Shown in pieces: positions 54,872 to 63,909 of a stretch of 64,000 nt of DNA. The stretch is from contig CAAGDX010000034.1 of NCBI GenBank assembly GCA_900768685.1, positions 124,001-188,000 on the forward strand, written 5' to 3'. How positions within the stretch are numbered: position 1 is the stretch's first letter; each line of letters opens with the position of its first letter. The notes under the pieces are model-generated. The model saw nothing but the letters and a program-made list of their open reading frames with translations. It searched no databases and was not told the DNA's origin. The stretch comes from Bacteroidales bacterium. Its GTDB lineage: Bacteria > Bacteroidota > Bacteroidia > Bacteroidales > Muribaculaceae. The translations under genes were made by a program, and so were the position numbers.

Positions 54872-56250
54872 TTTTTCTTAATAATCAAATAGACGTTTTT
54901 ATATGTCAAACATGGATTTTCGTCCAGTTTTTTGATAAGAGCCACAGTGTCGGCGTAAGTCATAGGCGAACCGCCGAGAGCGTTAACGCCTGTGTTTTGT
55001 ATGTGTTTCAGCAGTTGGCGACCGCCCTTAAAAGCAATTGTGGCGGTGTCCTTGTGTGCGAAAACAAGTTCAAGGTTTTCCGGCAACATTGCTTCGAACT
55101 GCTCAGCGGTGTAGTAATTCAGACTCTTGCCCGTGATACTTGAAATTTCCTCAAAAGTACCCGGTTCAAAGGTGGAAATTGCTGCAGTGCCGTCACTTTT
55201 CAGTGTGCGAGCCACGTTTGCAAAAAATCTGCGAGGAGAGGCAAACCACTGAATGGTGGACGAGGAGAGGATAGTGTCAAAAGAACAGTCTTGTGCTTCT
55301 GCCAGGAATTGCTCCGCATCACCGCTCACGCATTTTGCACCGTTCAGACCGAATTTTTCCGCTATTTTGCGAATATTTTCAAGCGGAGCAAGGTCCACGA
55401 GCATGCATTTTTCCGCATCGTAGTGTTTTGCGTAAAGTCTTGTGAGAAAGCCTGTTCCTATGCCTATTTCAAGCAAATCACCGCTAAGGTTTTTTTGAAA
55501 TTTTTGCCAAAAGCCGTAAAGCGTTTGAGCAATGCCTTTCTGCACCTCCGCTTCACTTTCATAGCCTCCGGAACTCTCTGCAAAACGCTTGGCAATAATG
55601 TTTTTGTCTATGATGTCTGTGTCTATAATGCTCTGCAAGTCAGGCAAATGGCTGCTTTGAGTATGCACGGCATAAAAATCTTGCCAAGCATTTTCCTGAT
55701 TTGCAGGAGGAATAATTGCGTCATTATCAGCGATATAAACCTTGTCCCACATGACATTTGGCACAGTATTTTCCATTTCTCCAAACTGCTGCAAGTCGCT
55801 TTTGAGTTCTTCTATGTCGCGGTTAGGCAAATTTGACATAAAATGCTTGCGTAGCGGTGAAATTCCTGCCACGGCAGAGAAAAATTTCCGCATGTTTTGC
55901 TCTGATACAGAGCGGAGTGTGGCGGCAAAAACATGTTTCGGAATCCCTGTAGTATTGTTCGCCGGAGTGTAAGTGCCATTGACGGCGATTCTCAGCGATT
56001 CTCGGTCAGAAATCAGAGAATTGGCAGTAGCAACACCGTAAGACCACGCAATCACCACCACCTGCTTGTAGCCGCTAATGAGATTGCTGTACATTTCAGG
56101 CGTATTTGCGTCTGCCTGACCCCAAAGCAGGGCAATGTCGTAGCCGTCCTTGTGCAAATCCGCAAAAGGCTTCTCGTCCATACCCCAACCAAGGAAAATT
56201 ACTATCAGTGAGGAGTTTATATTGCTGTTGTCTAACTTTTTAAGATACAT
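54868..56250 (-). CDS. bioC: BioG-BioC fusion: pimeloyl-ACP methyl ester esterase and malonyl-ACP O-methyltransferase
   Basis: A 460-residue two-domain protein that would start and end pimelate synthesis. Residues about 1-210 are BioG-like: IFLGWGMDEKPF, a nucleophile serine in AWSYGV and a late histidine in SSHLPD. Residues about 215-460 are a BioC-like SAM methyltransferase (EIGIGTGFLTRLYA, SSSTIQWF, STFEPGTFEEI). It overlaps the end of bioF by 19 nt. The two genes are separate in many bacteria. Confidence 0.92.
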   Translation of the reverse strand: MYLKKLDNSNINSSLIVIFLGWGMDEKPFADLHKDGYDIALLWGQADANTPEMYSNLISGYKQVVVIAWSYGVATANSLISDRESLRIAVNGTYTPANNTTGIPKHVFAATLRSVSEQNMRKFFSAVAGISPLRKHFMSNLPNRDIEELKSDLQQFGEMENTVPNVMWDKVYIADNDAIIPPANQENAWQDFYAVHTQSSHLPDLQSIIDTDIIDKNIIAKRFAESSGGYESEAEVQKGIAQTLYGFWQKFQKNLSGDLLEIGIGTGFLTRLYAKHYDAEKCMLVDLAPLENIRKIAEKFGLNGAKCVSGDAEQFLAEAQDCSFDTILSSSTIQWFASPRRFFANVARTLKSDGTAAISTFEPGTFEEISSITGKSLNYYTAEQFEAMLPENLELVFAHKDTATIAFKGGRQLLKHIQNTGVNALGGSPMTYADTVALIKKLDENPCLTYKNVYLIIKKK

Positions 56251-57359
56251 TCCAATGCGTTGTCTAACTTGTCCAGTTCTTCAAAAGTGTTTCTTGCGGA
56301 GAGGCTGAAACGGATTCGTTCCGTGCCTGCGGGTACTGTGGGAGTGCGGATTGGCAGTGCTACGATACCATTTTCACGCAGTTTTAGTGAGATTTCCACA
56401 GCACGAGCGGCATCGCCCACAATGAGAGCCTGAATATGGCTCACGGCTGCAGGTTTTATGGGTGAATATTTGCAAAGAATTTCGTAAAGTCTTGCAGATA
56501 AGTCTTTTAAGTGCTCGCGTTTACTTTCCATATCTGCCATTTTTCTCAGCATGAGTCGGCTCCATTCCACTTGAAGCGGTGAAATAGCCGTGGAGAAAAT
56601 AAGGCTGCGAGATTTGTTTATCAAATATTCTTTAATCACAGGTGAAACGGCGGCAAAAGCACCGTAAGAGGCGAGTGCTTTGCCAAAAGTACCAATAATC
56701 ACATCTATCATTTCGCAGCAACTATGTTGCATACATATTCCGCAGCCACCTTTACCTTCAGCACCGAAAGAATGTGCTTCATCAACGTAAAGCAGCACAT
56801 TCTCGTGTGATTTTTTGAGTGATATAAGTCGCTTTATATCAGCAGCATCACCGTCCATACTGTAGCGACTTTCCACGATTACCAAAACTCGTTTTGTTTC
56901 CGGCACGGCGTTCACCATTCGTTCCAATTCGTCAAAATCATTATGAGCGAAACGCTGAAATTTGGCACGCGAAAGGATAATACCGTCAATGATTGAAGCA
57001 TGCACGAGTTTGTCTGCAATAATCACGGTGTCTCTGTCTGCCAAGGCTGAAACCACCCCGGTATTTGCGTGATAACCGCTGTTAAAGAGCAGAGTAGGGC
57101 GATGAAAAATATCTGCCAAATCATGCTCCAGAGCCTCGTATGGCTTTTGGCAAGCGGCAAGCAAGCGTGATGCCACGGAACTCATAGATGCCGATGCAAG
57201 TTGCGGGTTTTCTTTTATGAAATCTGCAAGGGTGAGGCAGCCAAGCCCGAGGTAATCGTTGCTTGAAAGGTCTATGATGTCTTTTCCAAGCCTGTCCTCC
57301 GGGAATTGGCGGTAGTTGCCACTCTCTTTTAGTATGTTCAGAGTTTCCGAATAATTCAT
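56232..57359 (-). CDS. bioF: 8-amino-7-oxononanoate synthase
   Basis: PLP-dependent condensation of pimeloyl-ACP with alanine. 375 residues with SSNDYLGLG, the FNSGYHANTG glycine region, VDEAHSFG, and the PLP lysine in IGTFGKALASYG. It lies 1 nt after bioA. Confidence 0.95.
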   Translation of the reverse strand: MNYSETLNILKESGNYRQFPEDRLGKDIIDLSSNDYLGLGCLTLADFIKENPQLASASMSSVASRLLAACQKPYEALEHDLADIFHRPTLLFNSGYHANTGVVSALADRDTVIIADKLVHASIIDGIILSRAKFQRFAHNDFDELERMVNAVPETKRVLVIVESRYSMDGDAADIKRLISLKKSHENVLLYVDEAHSFGAEGKGGCGICMQHSCCEMIDVIIGTFGKALASYGAFAAVSPVIKEYLINKSRSLIFSTAISPLQVEWSRLMLRKMADMESKREHLKDLSARLYEILCKYSPIKPAAVSHIQALIVGDAARAVEISLKLRENGIVALPIRTPTVPAGTERIRFSLSARNTFEELDKLDNALECILKS

Positions 57360-57360
57360 G

Positions 57361-58686
57361 CTAAAGACCTTTTACTATTTCAAGCATCTGAGTTACAAGG
57401 AATTGCAATTCACTGTCACATATAACGTATGGCGGCATCACATAAACGTTTTTGCCGAAAGGTCTTACCCAAATGCCGCGGCGAACACATTCTTTCTGGA
57501 AATCACCCACGCAGACGTTTTCTTTCATTTCCACCACACCTATAGCACCGAAAACGCGTACGTCTTTCACGTTGTCAAACTCTCGTGCCGGAGCAAGAAG
57601 TGTCTCTAATTGACCTGATATATTGGCAATTACGGCAGTCATGTCCTGCTCGTTCAGCATCTTTATGGATTCAATGGCAATGGCACAGGCAAGGGGATTT
57701 CCCATAAATGTGGGTCCGTGCATCAGCACTCCGGCTTCACCGCGAGAAATGGTGTCTGCCACATCTTTTGTGGTGAGAACGGCACTGGATGTGAGGTAAC
57801 CGGCAGTGAGGCCTTTGCCAATAGTCATGATGTCCGGTTCAACGCCTGCGTGTTCCCATGCAAAGCATTTTCCGGTACGCCAGAAACCTGTGGCTATTTC
57901 GTCAAAAATGAGGTAAATGCCATATTCATTGCAGAGGCGACGTGCTTCCACAAGGTACTGCGGGTGATAAAACCACATTCCGCCGGCACCTTGCACTATC
58001 GGCTCAAGTATCAGAGCGGCAATTTCTTCGTGATGTTTTTCCAGGCAGTCACGCAGAAGTTCCATTTGGCTGTCGTCCCATTCATCGCTCGGGCGAATGG
58101 ATGGCTGCGGCACGAAATAGCGGATTGGCAGGGCGGAACCGAATGCCCCGTGCATACCCGTCACAGGGTCGCAGACGCTCATTGCATTCCAGGTGTCACC
58201 GTGATAGCCGGAACGGATAGTGACAAAATTTGTTTTCTTGTGACTTCCGCTTTTGAAAACTGCGGCTTGCACAGCCATTTTCATAGCCACTTCTATTGCC
58301 ACGGAGCCGCTGTCGGCATAAAAAATATTGTGCATTGAGGGCGGTGCCATTTGCAGGAGGAGTTTTCCCAATTCAATAGCCGGCTCATGAGTAAAACCTC
58401 CAAACATCACATGTGACATTTTTTCAATCTGACGTGTGACGGCGGCATTTATTCTCGGGTTGTTGTAACCGTGAATCACAGCCCACCAAGACGACATTCC
58501 GTCTATCAGATCCGTGCCGTCTGCCAGGTAAATATGCACGCCTTTTGCGTGACTTACCTTATATGTAGGCAGAGGATTTATAGTTGAGGTATATGGGTGC
58601 CACAAATGTATTTTGTCCCATTCGTCGTGAACACTGTTTGTGGCATTATATCTATCATCTATCATTGTGCTTGGAGCCTGTTTCAT
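57361..58686 (-). CDS. bioA: Adenosylmethionine-8-amino-7-oxononanoate aminotransferase
   Basis: PLP aminotransferase making DAPA with SAM as donor. The start at MKQAPST (58686) or seven codons later (58665) is preferred. The longer open frame would start upstream of the likely transcription start at about 58718. About 441 residues with WHPYTS, SSWWAVIHGYNNP, FDEIATGFWRTG and the PLP lysine in TIGKGLTAGYL. It is first of the biotin operon. bioB is not in the window. Confidence 0.95.
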   Translation of the reverse strand: MKQAPSTMIDDRYNATNSVHDEWDKIHLWHPYTSTINPLPTYKVSHAKGVHIYLADGTDLIDGMSSWWAVIHGYNNPRINAAVTRQIEKMSHVMFGGFTHEPAIELGKLLLQMAPPSMHNIFYADSGSVAIEVAMKMAVQAAVFKSGSHKKTNFVTIRSGYHGDTWNAMSVCDPVTGMHGAFGSALPIRYFVPQPSIRPSDEWDDSQMELLRDCLEKHHEEIAALILEPIVQGAGGMWFYHPQYLVEARRLCNEYGIYLIFDEIATGFWRTGKCFAWEHAGVEPDIMTIGKGLTAGYLTSSAVLTTKDVADTISRGEAGVLMHGPTFMGNPLACAIAIESIKMLNEQDMTAVIANISGQLETLLAPAREFDNVKDVRVFGAIGVVEMKENVCVGDFQKECVRRGIWVRPFGKNVYVMPPYVICDSELQFLVTQMLEIVKGL

Positions 58687-58724
58687 AAAGAAAGTTAAAA
58701 TTGAGGTCTCAGAATTTTGAATGG

Positions 58725-58757
58725 CAAAATTACGCAATTTTCCGCAAAAAATCGCAA
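58725..58757 (-). promoter_or_regulatory. Promoter of the biotin operon
   Basis: Minus strand TTG (58755-58757), 22-bp spacer, TAATTTTG (58725-58732). The spacer is slightly long. It overlaps the divergent folP leader. Confidence 0.5.
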
Positions 58758-58785
58758 GAAAAATGGAAAATCTAAAAGCAAATGA

Positions 58786-58793
58786 CTACCTTT
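58786..58793 (+). promoter_or_regulatory. -7 box of folP-cdaA
   Basis: TACCTTTG fits TAnnTTTG and lies about 20 nt before the folP start chosen here, which supports that start over the upstream ATG at 58721. Confidence 0.55.
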
Positions 58794-58813
58794 GTAAAAA
58801 TAATGCGGACGAT

Positions 58814-59668
58814 ATGAAATTTGTACCTTTTTCTCTTAATGTGTCAGGTAGGCTTGTGGAATATACCAAGCCTGCGGTAATGGGAATAGTGAATGTGACG
58901 CCGGATTCTTTTTACGGCGGTTCACGGACTTTTCTTGCGGACCAGGTGCGAGCAAGAGTGGAAAAACTTGTGGCTGAAGGTGCGGATTTTATTGATATAG
59001 GTGCTTATTCTTCTCGTCCCGGTGCTGATGAAGTAAGTCCGGAGGAAGAATTGCGGCGAATAGAAACAGGTATGGAGCAGATTCGCAAAATCGCACCGGA
59101 AATACCTGTTTCCATTGATACTTTCCGTGCAAATGTGGCACGAGAGGCAGTGGAAAATCTTTCCGTGGATATCATAAACGACATTTCCGGAGGCGATTTG
59201 GATGCTGAAATGTTTGCCGCGGTGGCGAAACTGAAAGTGCCGTATATCCTTATGCACATGCGAGGCACGCCTGCCACAATGCAGAGCCTCACGGATTATG
59301 GCAGCGAGGGCGTAACTGCAAATGTTCTCCGTGATTTGGCGGAAAAAGTAAATCGCCTGGCACTCCTTGGCGTGAACGACATAATTATTGACCCCGGATT
59401 CGGTTTTGCGAAAACGCTTGACCAAAACTACGAACTTCTTGCAGAAATGGAGGCTTTCCACAGCCTTGAATGTCCCATGTTGGTGGGAGTGTCTCGTAAG
59501 TCTATGATTACCAAGTGTTTGGGGATAACGTCAGAGGAGGCGCTGAACGGCACAACGGTGATAAATACTCTTGCATTGGAACGTGGTGCGGCAATTCTCC
59601 GTGTTCACGATGTGAAAGAAGCCGTGGAGGCTGTGAAACTCTATTCAAAAATGATGAAACTTGAATAA
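58814..59668 (+). CDS. folP: Dihydropteroate synthase
   Basis: Joins 6-hydroxymethyl-dihydropterin pyrophosphate with p-aminobenzoate in folate synthesis. The start at MKFVPFSL is preferred to an ATG 31 codons upstream. 284 residues with MGIVNVTPDSFYGG, DIGAYSSRPGAD, DTFRANVAREA, MHMRGTPATMQ and IIDPGFGFAKT. It lies 6 nt before cdaA. Confidence 0.95.
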   Translation: MKFVPFSLNVSGRLVEYTKPAVMGIVNVTPDSFYGGSRTFLADQVRARVEKLVAEGADFIDIGAYSSRPGADEVSPEEELRRIETGMEQIRKIAPEIPVSIDTFRANVAREAVENLSVDIINDISGGDLDAEMFAAVAKLKVPYILMHMRGTPATMQSLTDYGSEGVTANVLRDLAEKVNRLALLGVNDIIIDPGFGFAKTLDQNYELLAEMEAFHSLECPMLVGVSRKSMITKCLGITSEEALNGTTVINTLALERGAAILRVHDVKEAVEAVKLYSKMMKLE

Positions 59669-59674
59669 TATAAT

Positions 59675-60442
59675 ATGTACGGTATAGGAATAAAAGACAT
59701 TATAGACATACTTCTCGTAGCCACTCTTCTTTTTTATCTTTACAGGATAATGAAAGAGTCCGGCACGATGAACATTTTCGTGGGTGTGTTGTCATTCATA
59801 GTTGTATGGGTGCTGACATCGGAAATACTTGAAATGCGACTGATTGGCAGCATTTTAGATAAGTTTATGAGTATTGGTTTGCTTATTCTTGTCATCCTTT
59901 TCCAGGAGCAGATAAAGCGTTTCCTTGTGGCTATAGGCTCTCATCGGAGGTGGAATTTCTTGCGAAAAATCTTCAAGCACAAACATTCCGGCGAGGAAGA
60001 TGATTCCAAAAAGTGGGTAATGCCGGTTGTTTATGCCTGTATGAACCTTGCACGCAGCAAAACGGGTGCTCTGATTGTGGTGCAGCGTGAAATAAACCTG
60101 GAAAATTTTGAAAAAACGGGTGATATCATTGATGCCAACATCAATTCACGCCTTATAGAAAATATTTTCTTCAAAAACTCACCGCTTCACGATGGCGCAC
60201 TCATCATTGCAGGCAATAGAATCAAGTCTGCCGGATGTATTCTCCCCGTGAGCCACGACACGAATATACCTCGTTCACTTGGTCTGCGTCACCGCTCCGC
60301 TCTGGGTATTGCACAGGAAACGGATGCCTTGGCGATTGTGGTGAGTGAAGAAACGGGAAATGTTTCCGTTGCGAGCCGTGGAAAACTCTCCATAAAACTC
60401 TCCTCAACGGAGCTTGAACATATACTTTCTCAACTTGATTAG
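59675..60442 (+). CDS. cdaA: Diadenylate cyclase CdaA
   Basis: Makes cyclic di-AMP from ATP. 255 residues with three N-terminal TM segments (about 12-30, 36-54, 60-80), then a DAC domain with the catalytic DGA (HDGALII) and RHRSA (LGLRHRSALGI) motifs. It is second of folP-cdaA, with only a 6-nt gap, which suggests co-transcription. The gene neighbourhood gives no hint of a c-di-AMP target. Confidence 0.94.
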   Translation: MYGIGIKDIIDILLVATLLFYLYRIMKESGTMNIFVGVLSFIVVWVLTSEILEMRLIGSILDKFMSIGLLILVILFQEQIKRFLVAIGSHRRWNFLRKIFKHKHSGEEDDSKKWVMPVVYACMNLARSKTGALIVVQREINLENFEKTGDIIDANINSRLIENIFFKNSPLHDGALIIAGNRIKSAGCILPVSHDTNIPRSLGLRHRSALGIAQETDALAIVVSEETGNVSVASRGKLSIKLSSTELEHILSQLD

Positions 60443-60478
60443 AACAAAAAGTTTTATATTTCAACTACATATTTTTTA

Positions 60479-60526
60479 ATGCTTGAAATGTGCTAAATGA
60501 TGCAATTTCAAGCATTTGAATTTTTA
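60479..60526 (+). terminator. Terminator after cdaA
   Basis: An 11-bp perfect stem (60479-60489 / 60505-60515, ATGCTTGAAAT/ATTTCAAGCAT) with a 15-nt loop, followed by TTGAATTTTT. Confidence 0.65.
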
Positions 60527-60586
60527 TCACATTGCAAAATCACTACATGTTTTCCTTACACTCTTTTATTCCGACCTGTTTGTTAC

Positions 60587-60594
60587 TAATTTTG
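60587..60594 (+). promoter_or_regulatory. -7 box of the GH97 gene
   Basis: TAATTTTG, 26 nt before the start codon. No good -33 element. Confidence 0.5.
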
Positions 60595-60620
60595 CAGTGC
60601 AAATTTAAATAGATATAACC

Positions 60621-62732
60621 ATGAAGATAAAGGTATTATTCGCTAATTTGATTATAGGGTTGCAAATATCCGCATTTGCCCATACGGTCACATCACCGAA
60701 CTCTAATGTGTGCTTGAACTTTGATATAAATGAAAATGGCGTTCCAATTTATTCATTAAATTATAAAAATCTTCCTGTGATAAATCCGAGTTCACTCGGA
60801 ATTGAACTGAGTGAAAAAAACTCCCTCATTAACCAATTCAAGATTCTTAATGTCACTACCTCCACTTTTGATGAGGTTTGGCAACCTGTTTGGGGAGAAA
60901 ATCGCGACATTCGCAATCATTACAACGAACTTTTTGTGGAAATGGAGCAACCTGAATATGGCAGATTTATGAATCTGCGTTTCAGAGTCTATGACGACGG
61001 TGTGGGCTTCAGATATGAGTTTCCACAACAAAATAATATGCCGTATTTCGTTGTAAAAGAGGAAAAAACACAGTTTGCCATGAGCGGTGACCACACGGCA
61101 TGGTGGATTCCCGGCGACTATGATACTCAGGAATATGAGTACCAAGAGTCCAAACTCTCTGAAATCCGTTCTATTCTTCCCGGTGTCATTTACCCAAATG
61201 CCTCACAGACAGTGTTTTCGCAGACAGGCGTACAAACATCGCTCCAAATGAAAACGCCGGAAGGACTTTATATCAATATTCACGAGGCTGCACTCATTGA
61301 TTATTCATGTATGCACCTTATCCTCGATGATGAAAATATGGTTTTTACATCACACTTAACTCCTGATGCACAGGGAAATATGGCATATATGCAAACTCCT
61401 TGCAGCACGCCGTGGAGAACAATTATCGTAAGTGATGATGCACGAGATATTCTTGCTTCAAACCTTATTCTGAACCTCAACGAGCCGTGTGCCTACGAAG
61501 ATACATCGTGGATAAAACCCGTGAAATACGTTGGCGTTTGGTGGGAAATGATAGCCGGCGGCAAGCAGTGGAGTTATACTTCCGAGGTTCCTGCCGTGCG
61601 TCTTGGCGTGACGGACTACACAAAGGTGAAACCACATGGAAATCACCCCGCAAACAATGAAAATGTGATGCGATACATTGATTTCGCTGCAAAACACGGT
61701 TTTGACCAAGTGCTTGTGGAAGGCTGGAATATAGGTTGGGAAGACTGGGTAGGTCACTCCAAGGATTATGTTTTTGATTTCATGACACCTTACCCGGATT
61801 TCGATATCAAAATGCTTAATGATTATGCTCACTCCAAGGGACTGCGACTGATGATGCACCACGAAACATCTTCATCTATAAGAAATTATGAGCGTCACAT
61901 GGAGGAAGCGTATAACCTTATGGATAAATATGGCTACAATGCAGTGAAAAGCGGTTATGTAGGCAATATCATTCCGCGTGGCGAGCATCACTATGGTCAG
62001 TGGCTTGTGAATCACTATCTGTATGCTGTTCGTCAAGCTGCAAAGCATCATATAATGGTGAACGGACACGAAGCTGTACACCCTACGGGTCTTTGCAGAA
62101 CATACCCGAACCTTATAGGCAACGAATCCGCTCGCGGCACGGAATATGACGCATTTGTGGGAAATAATCCGAATCACACCACAATCCTGCCGTTTACACG
62201 TCTGCAAGGCGGTCCGATGGACTATACACCGGGCATTTTCGAGATGGATATCCGCAAGTTTAATCCTTCAAGTGCAGGATACGTAAATAGTACGCTTGCA
62301 AGACAGTTGGCTCTGTATGTTACAATGTATAGCCCTCTGCAGATGGCGGCAGACTATCCGGAACACTATGAGCAATTCCCGGATGCATTCCAATTTATAA
62401 AAGATGTGGCACTGGACTGGGACAAGAGTATTTATCTTGAAGCCGAGCCGGCAAGATACATTGTTGTGGCACGAAAGGCAAAAGGCTCGGAAAACTGGTT
62501 TGTGGGTTGCACTGCAGCGGCTTGCGGACACGAATCCAAACTGAAATTTGATTTTCTCGACCCGGATAAGAAATACGAAGCAACAATCTATGAGGACTGT
62601 AAAGATGCTCACTATCAGACAAATCCGCAATCATACGTTATTCGTAAGGTTAAGGTTACATCCAAGTCTGCCCTCAAACTTACTGCTGCTCCGGGTGGTG
62701 GCTATGCAATTAGTATTTTTGAAGTAGAATAA
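60621..62732 (+). CDS. Glycoside hydrolase family 97 (alpha-glucosidase/alpha-galactosidase type)
   Basis: A 703-residue exported enzyme with a signal peptide (cleavage after AFA). It has an N-terminal beta-super-sandwich (VTSPNSNVCLNFDINENG), a TIM barrel with KYVGVWWEM, HGFDQVLVEGWNIGWEDW and VKSGYVGNIIPRGEHHYGQW, then NGHEAVHPTGLCRTYPNLIGNESARGTEYDA and a C-terminal beta domain. The glycine in VKSGYVG, where retaining members carry the nucleophile aspartate, suggests the inverting SusB-like type. The catalytic glutamates are probably those in HEAV and GNESARGTE. No SusCD genes lie next to it. Confidence 0.9.
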   Translation: MKIKVLFANLIIGLQISAFAHTVTSPNSNVCLNFDINENGVPIYSLNYKNLPVINPSSLGIELSEKNSLINQFKILNVTTSTFDEVWQPVWGENRDIRNHYNELFVEMEQPEYGRFMNLRFRVYDDGVGFRYEFPQQNNMPYFVVKEEKTQFAMSGDHTAWWIPGDYDTQEYEYQESKLSEIRSILPGVIYPNASQTVFSQTGVQTSLQMKTPEGLYINIHEAALIDYSCMHLILDDENMVFTSHLTPDAQGNMAYMQTPCSTPWRTIIVSDDARDILASNLILNLNEPCAYEDTSWIKPVKYVGVWWEMIAGGKQWSYTSEVPAVRLGVTDYTKVKPHGNHPANNENVMRYIDFAAKHGFDQVLVEGWNIGWEDWVGHSKDYVFDFMTPYPDFDIKMLNDYAHSKGLRLMMHHETSSSIRNYERHMEEAYNLMDKYGYNAVKSGYVGNIIPRGEHHYGQWLVNHYLYAVRQAAKHHIMVNGHEAVHPTGLCRTYPNLIGNESARGTEYDAFVGNNPNHTTILPFTRLQGGPMDYTPGIFEMDIRKFNPSSAGYVNSTLARQLALYVTMYSPLQMAADYPEHYEQFPDAFQFIKDVALDWDKSIYLEAEPARYIVVARKAKGSENWFVGCTAAACGHESKLKFDFLDPDKKYEATIYEDCKDAHYQTNPQSYVIRKVKVTSKSALKLTAAPGGGYAISIFEVE

Positions 62733-62758
62733 TGGTTTGAATCATAATTATATTGGGT

Positions 62759-62836
62759 TTATAGCAAAAGAATTAGATGGGTTTATAATAATAGAATTAA
62801 ATATGTTTTATAGCAAAAGAATTAGATAGTTTTAAA
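62759..62836. repeat. Imperfect direct repeats after the GH97 gene
   Basis: Two near copies of GTTTTATAGCAAAAGAATTAGAT and one degenerate unit. Non-coding and AT-rich. Confidence 0.6.
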
Positions 62837-62858
62837 GTGGGTTTATTAAATAAAGTAA

Positions 62859-62900
62859 AGAGAGGTGCTCCGTGGTGGAGCTGCCTCTCTTGTAGTTTTT
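62859..62900 (+). terminator. Terminator downstream of the GH97 gene
   Basis: AGAGAGG (62859-62865) pairs with CCTCTCT (62884-62890), with inner GCTCC/GGAGC. TGTAGTTTTT follows. Confidence 0.8.
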
Positions 62901-62902
62901 AT

Positions 62903-62966
62903 AAGCTATTATAGTTATTAGCTATCTTAGCTAAATTAGCTATTTTAGCAGCTATAGCTATCTTAT
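62903..62966. repeat. TAGCTAT-rich repeat
   Basis: Degenerate repeats of (T)TAGCTAT between the GH97 terminator and the nagB end. Non-coding. Confidence 0.6.
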
Positions 62967-62969
62967 TTT

Positions 62970-63779
62970 TTAGAGTTGAGAATCAGGGCAAAGGTTAGCA
63001 CTTTCAATATCTTTGAAGTATTTGTAAGTGGCAACTTTGAGTTCCATGCAAGCGTTTTCGTCTGCAACGATGAGTGCTTTCGGGTGAAGTTGGAGAGCGG
63101 AGATAGTCCACATTTGTGAGATACCGCCTTCCACACCGTGCTGAAGTGCACGAGCTTTGTTGTAACCGTTTACAATAAGGAGAACGCTCTTTGCAGCCAT
63201 AATAGTACCTACACCAACAGTGAGAGCTGTTTTAGGCACAAGGTTCACGTCACCGCCAAAGAAACGAGAGTTTGCAATGATAGTGTCCTGTGTAAGAGTT
63301 TTCATACGAGTTTTGGAATTCAGTGAAGAACCCGGTTCATTGAAAGCAATGTGTCCGTCCGGTCCAACACCACCGAGGAAGAGGTCAATACCGCCGTAAG
63401 AAGCGATTTTTTCCTCATACTTGCGACATTCTTCAAGAGGGTCTTCGGCATTGCCATTGAGGATATTGACGTTTTCAGGCAAGATGTCGATTTGATTGAA
63501 GAAGTTAGTCCACATAAAAGTGTAGTAGCTCTGTTCGTGGTCTCTTGGAATACCGCAGTATTCGTCCATATTAAAAGTGACTACGTTCTTGAAAGAAACT
63601 TTACCTGCTTTGTTGAGGCGGATAAGTTCTTTGTACATTCCTAAAGGAGAACTTCCTGTGGGACAGCCGAGTACGAAAGGATGTTCCGGTGTTGCATTTG
63701 ATTCATTAATACGTGCTGCTACATAGTTTGCAGCCCAACGAGATACGTTTTCGTAATCAGGCTCAATAATTAATCTCAT
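62970..63779 (-). CDS. nagB: Glucosamine-6-phosphate deaminase
   Basis: Converts glucosamine-6-phosphate to fructose-6-phosphate and ammonia. 269 residues with LGCPTGSSPLGMY (phosphate loop), FNMDEYCG, the active-site block GGVGPDGHIAFNEPGSS and KARALQHGVEG. It has its own -7 box (minus strand TAACTTTG, 63814-63821). Confidence 0.95.
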   Translation of the reverse strand: MRLIIEPDYENVSRWAANYVAARINESNATPEHPFVLGCPTGSSPLGMYKELIRLNKAGKVSFKNVVTFNMDEYCGIPRDHEQSYYTFMWTNFFNQIDILPENVNILNGNAEDPLEECRKYEEKIASYGGIDLFLGGVGPDGHIAFNEPGSSLNSKTRMKTLTQDTIIANSRFFGGDVNLVPKTALTVGVGTIMAAKSVLLIVNGYNKARALQHGVEGGISQMWTISALQLHPKALIVADENACMELKVATYKYFKDIESANLCPDSQL

Positions 63780-63813
63780 TTTTCGATGATTTTTAAGGTT
63801 AGTATTCTGAGTG

Positions 63814-63821
63814 CAAAGTTA
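63814..63821 (-). promoter_or_regulatory. -7 box of nagB
   Basis: The minus strand reads TAACTTTG, 35 nt before the nagB start. Confidence 0.55.
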
Positions 63822-63909
63822 CTAATATTATTTTGAATATGCAGATATATTTATAAAATTCTTGAAAATATATCTTCCATTATTGTATTCAGAGGCGAAA
63901 AAGGAATTT

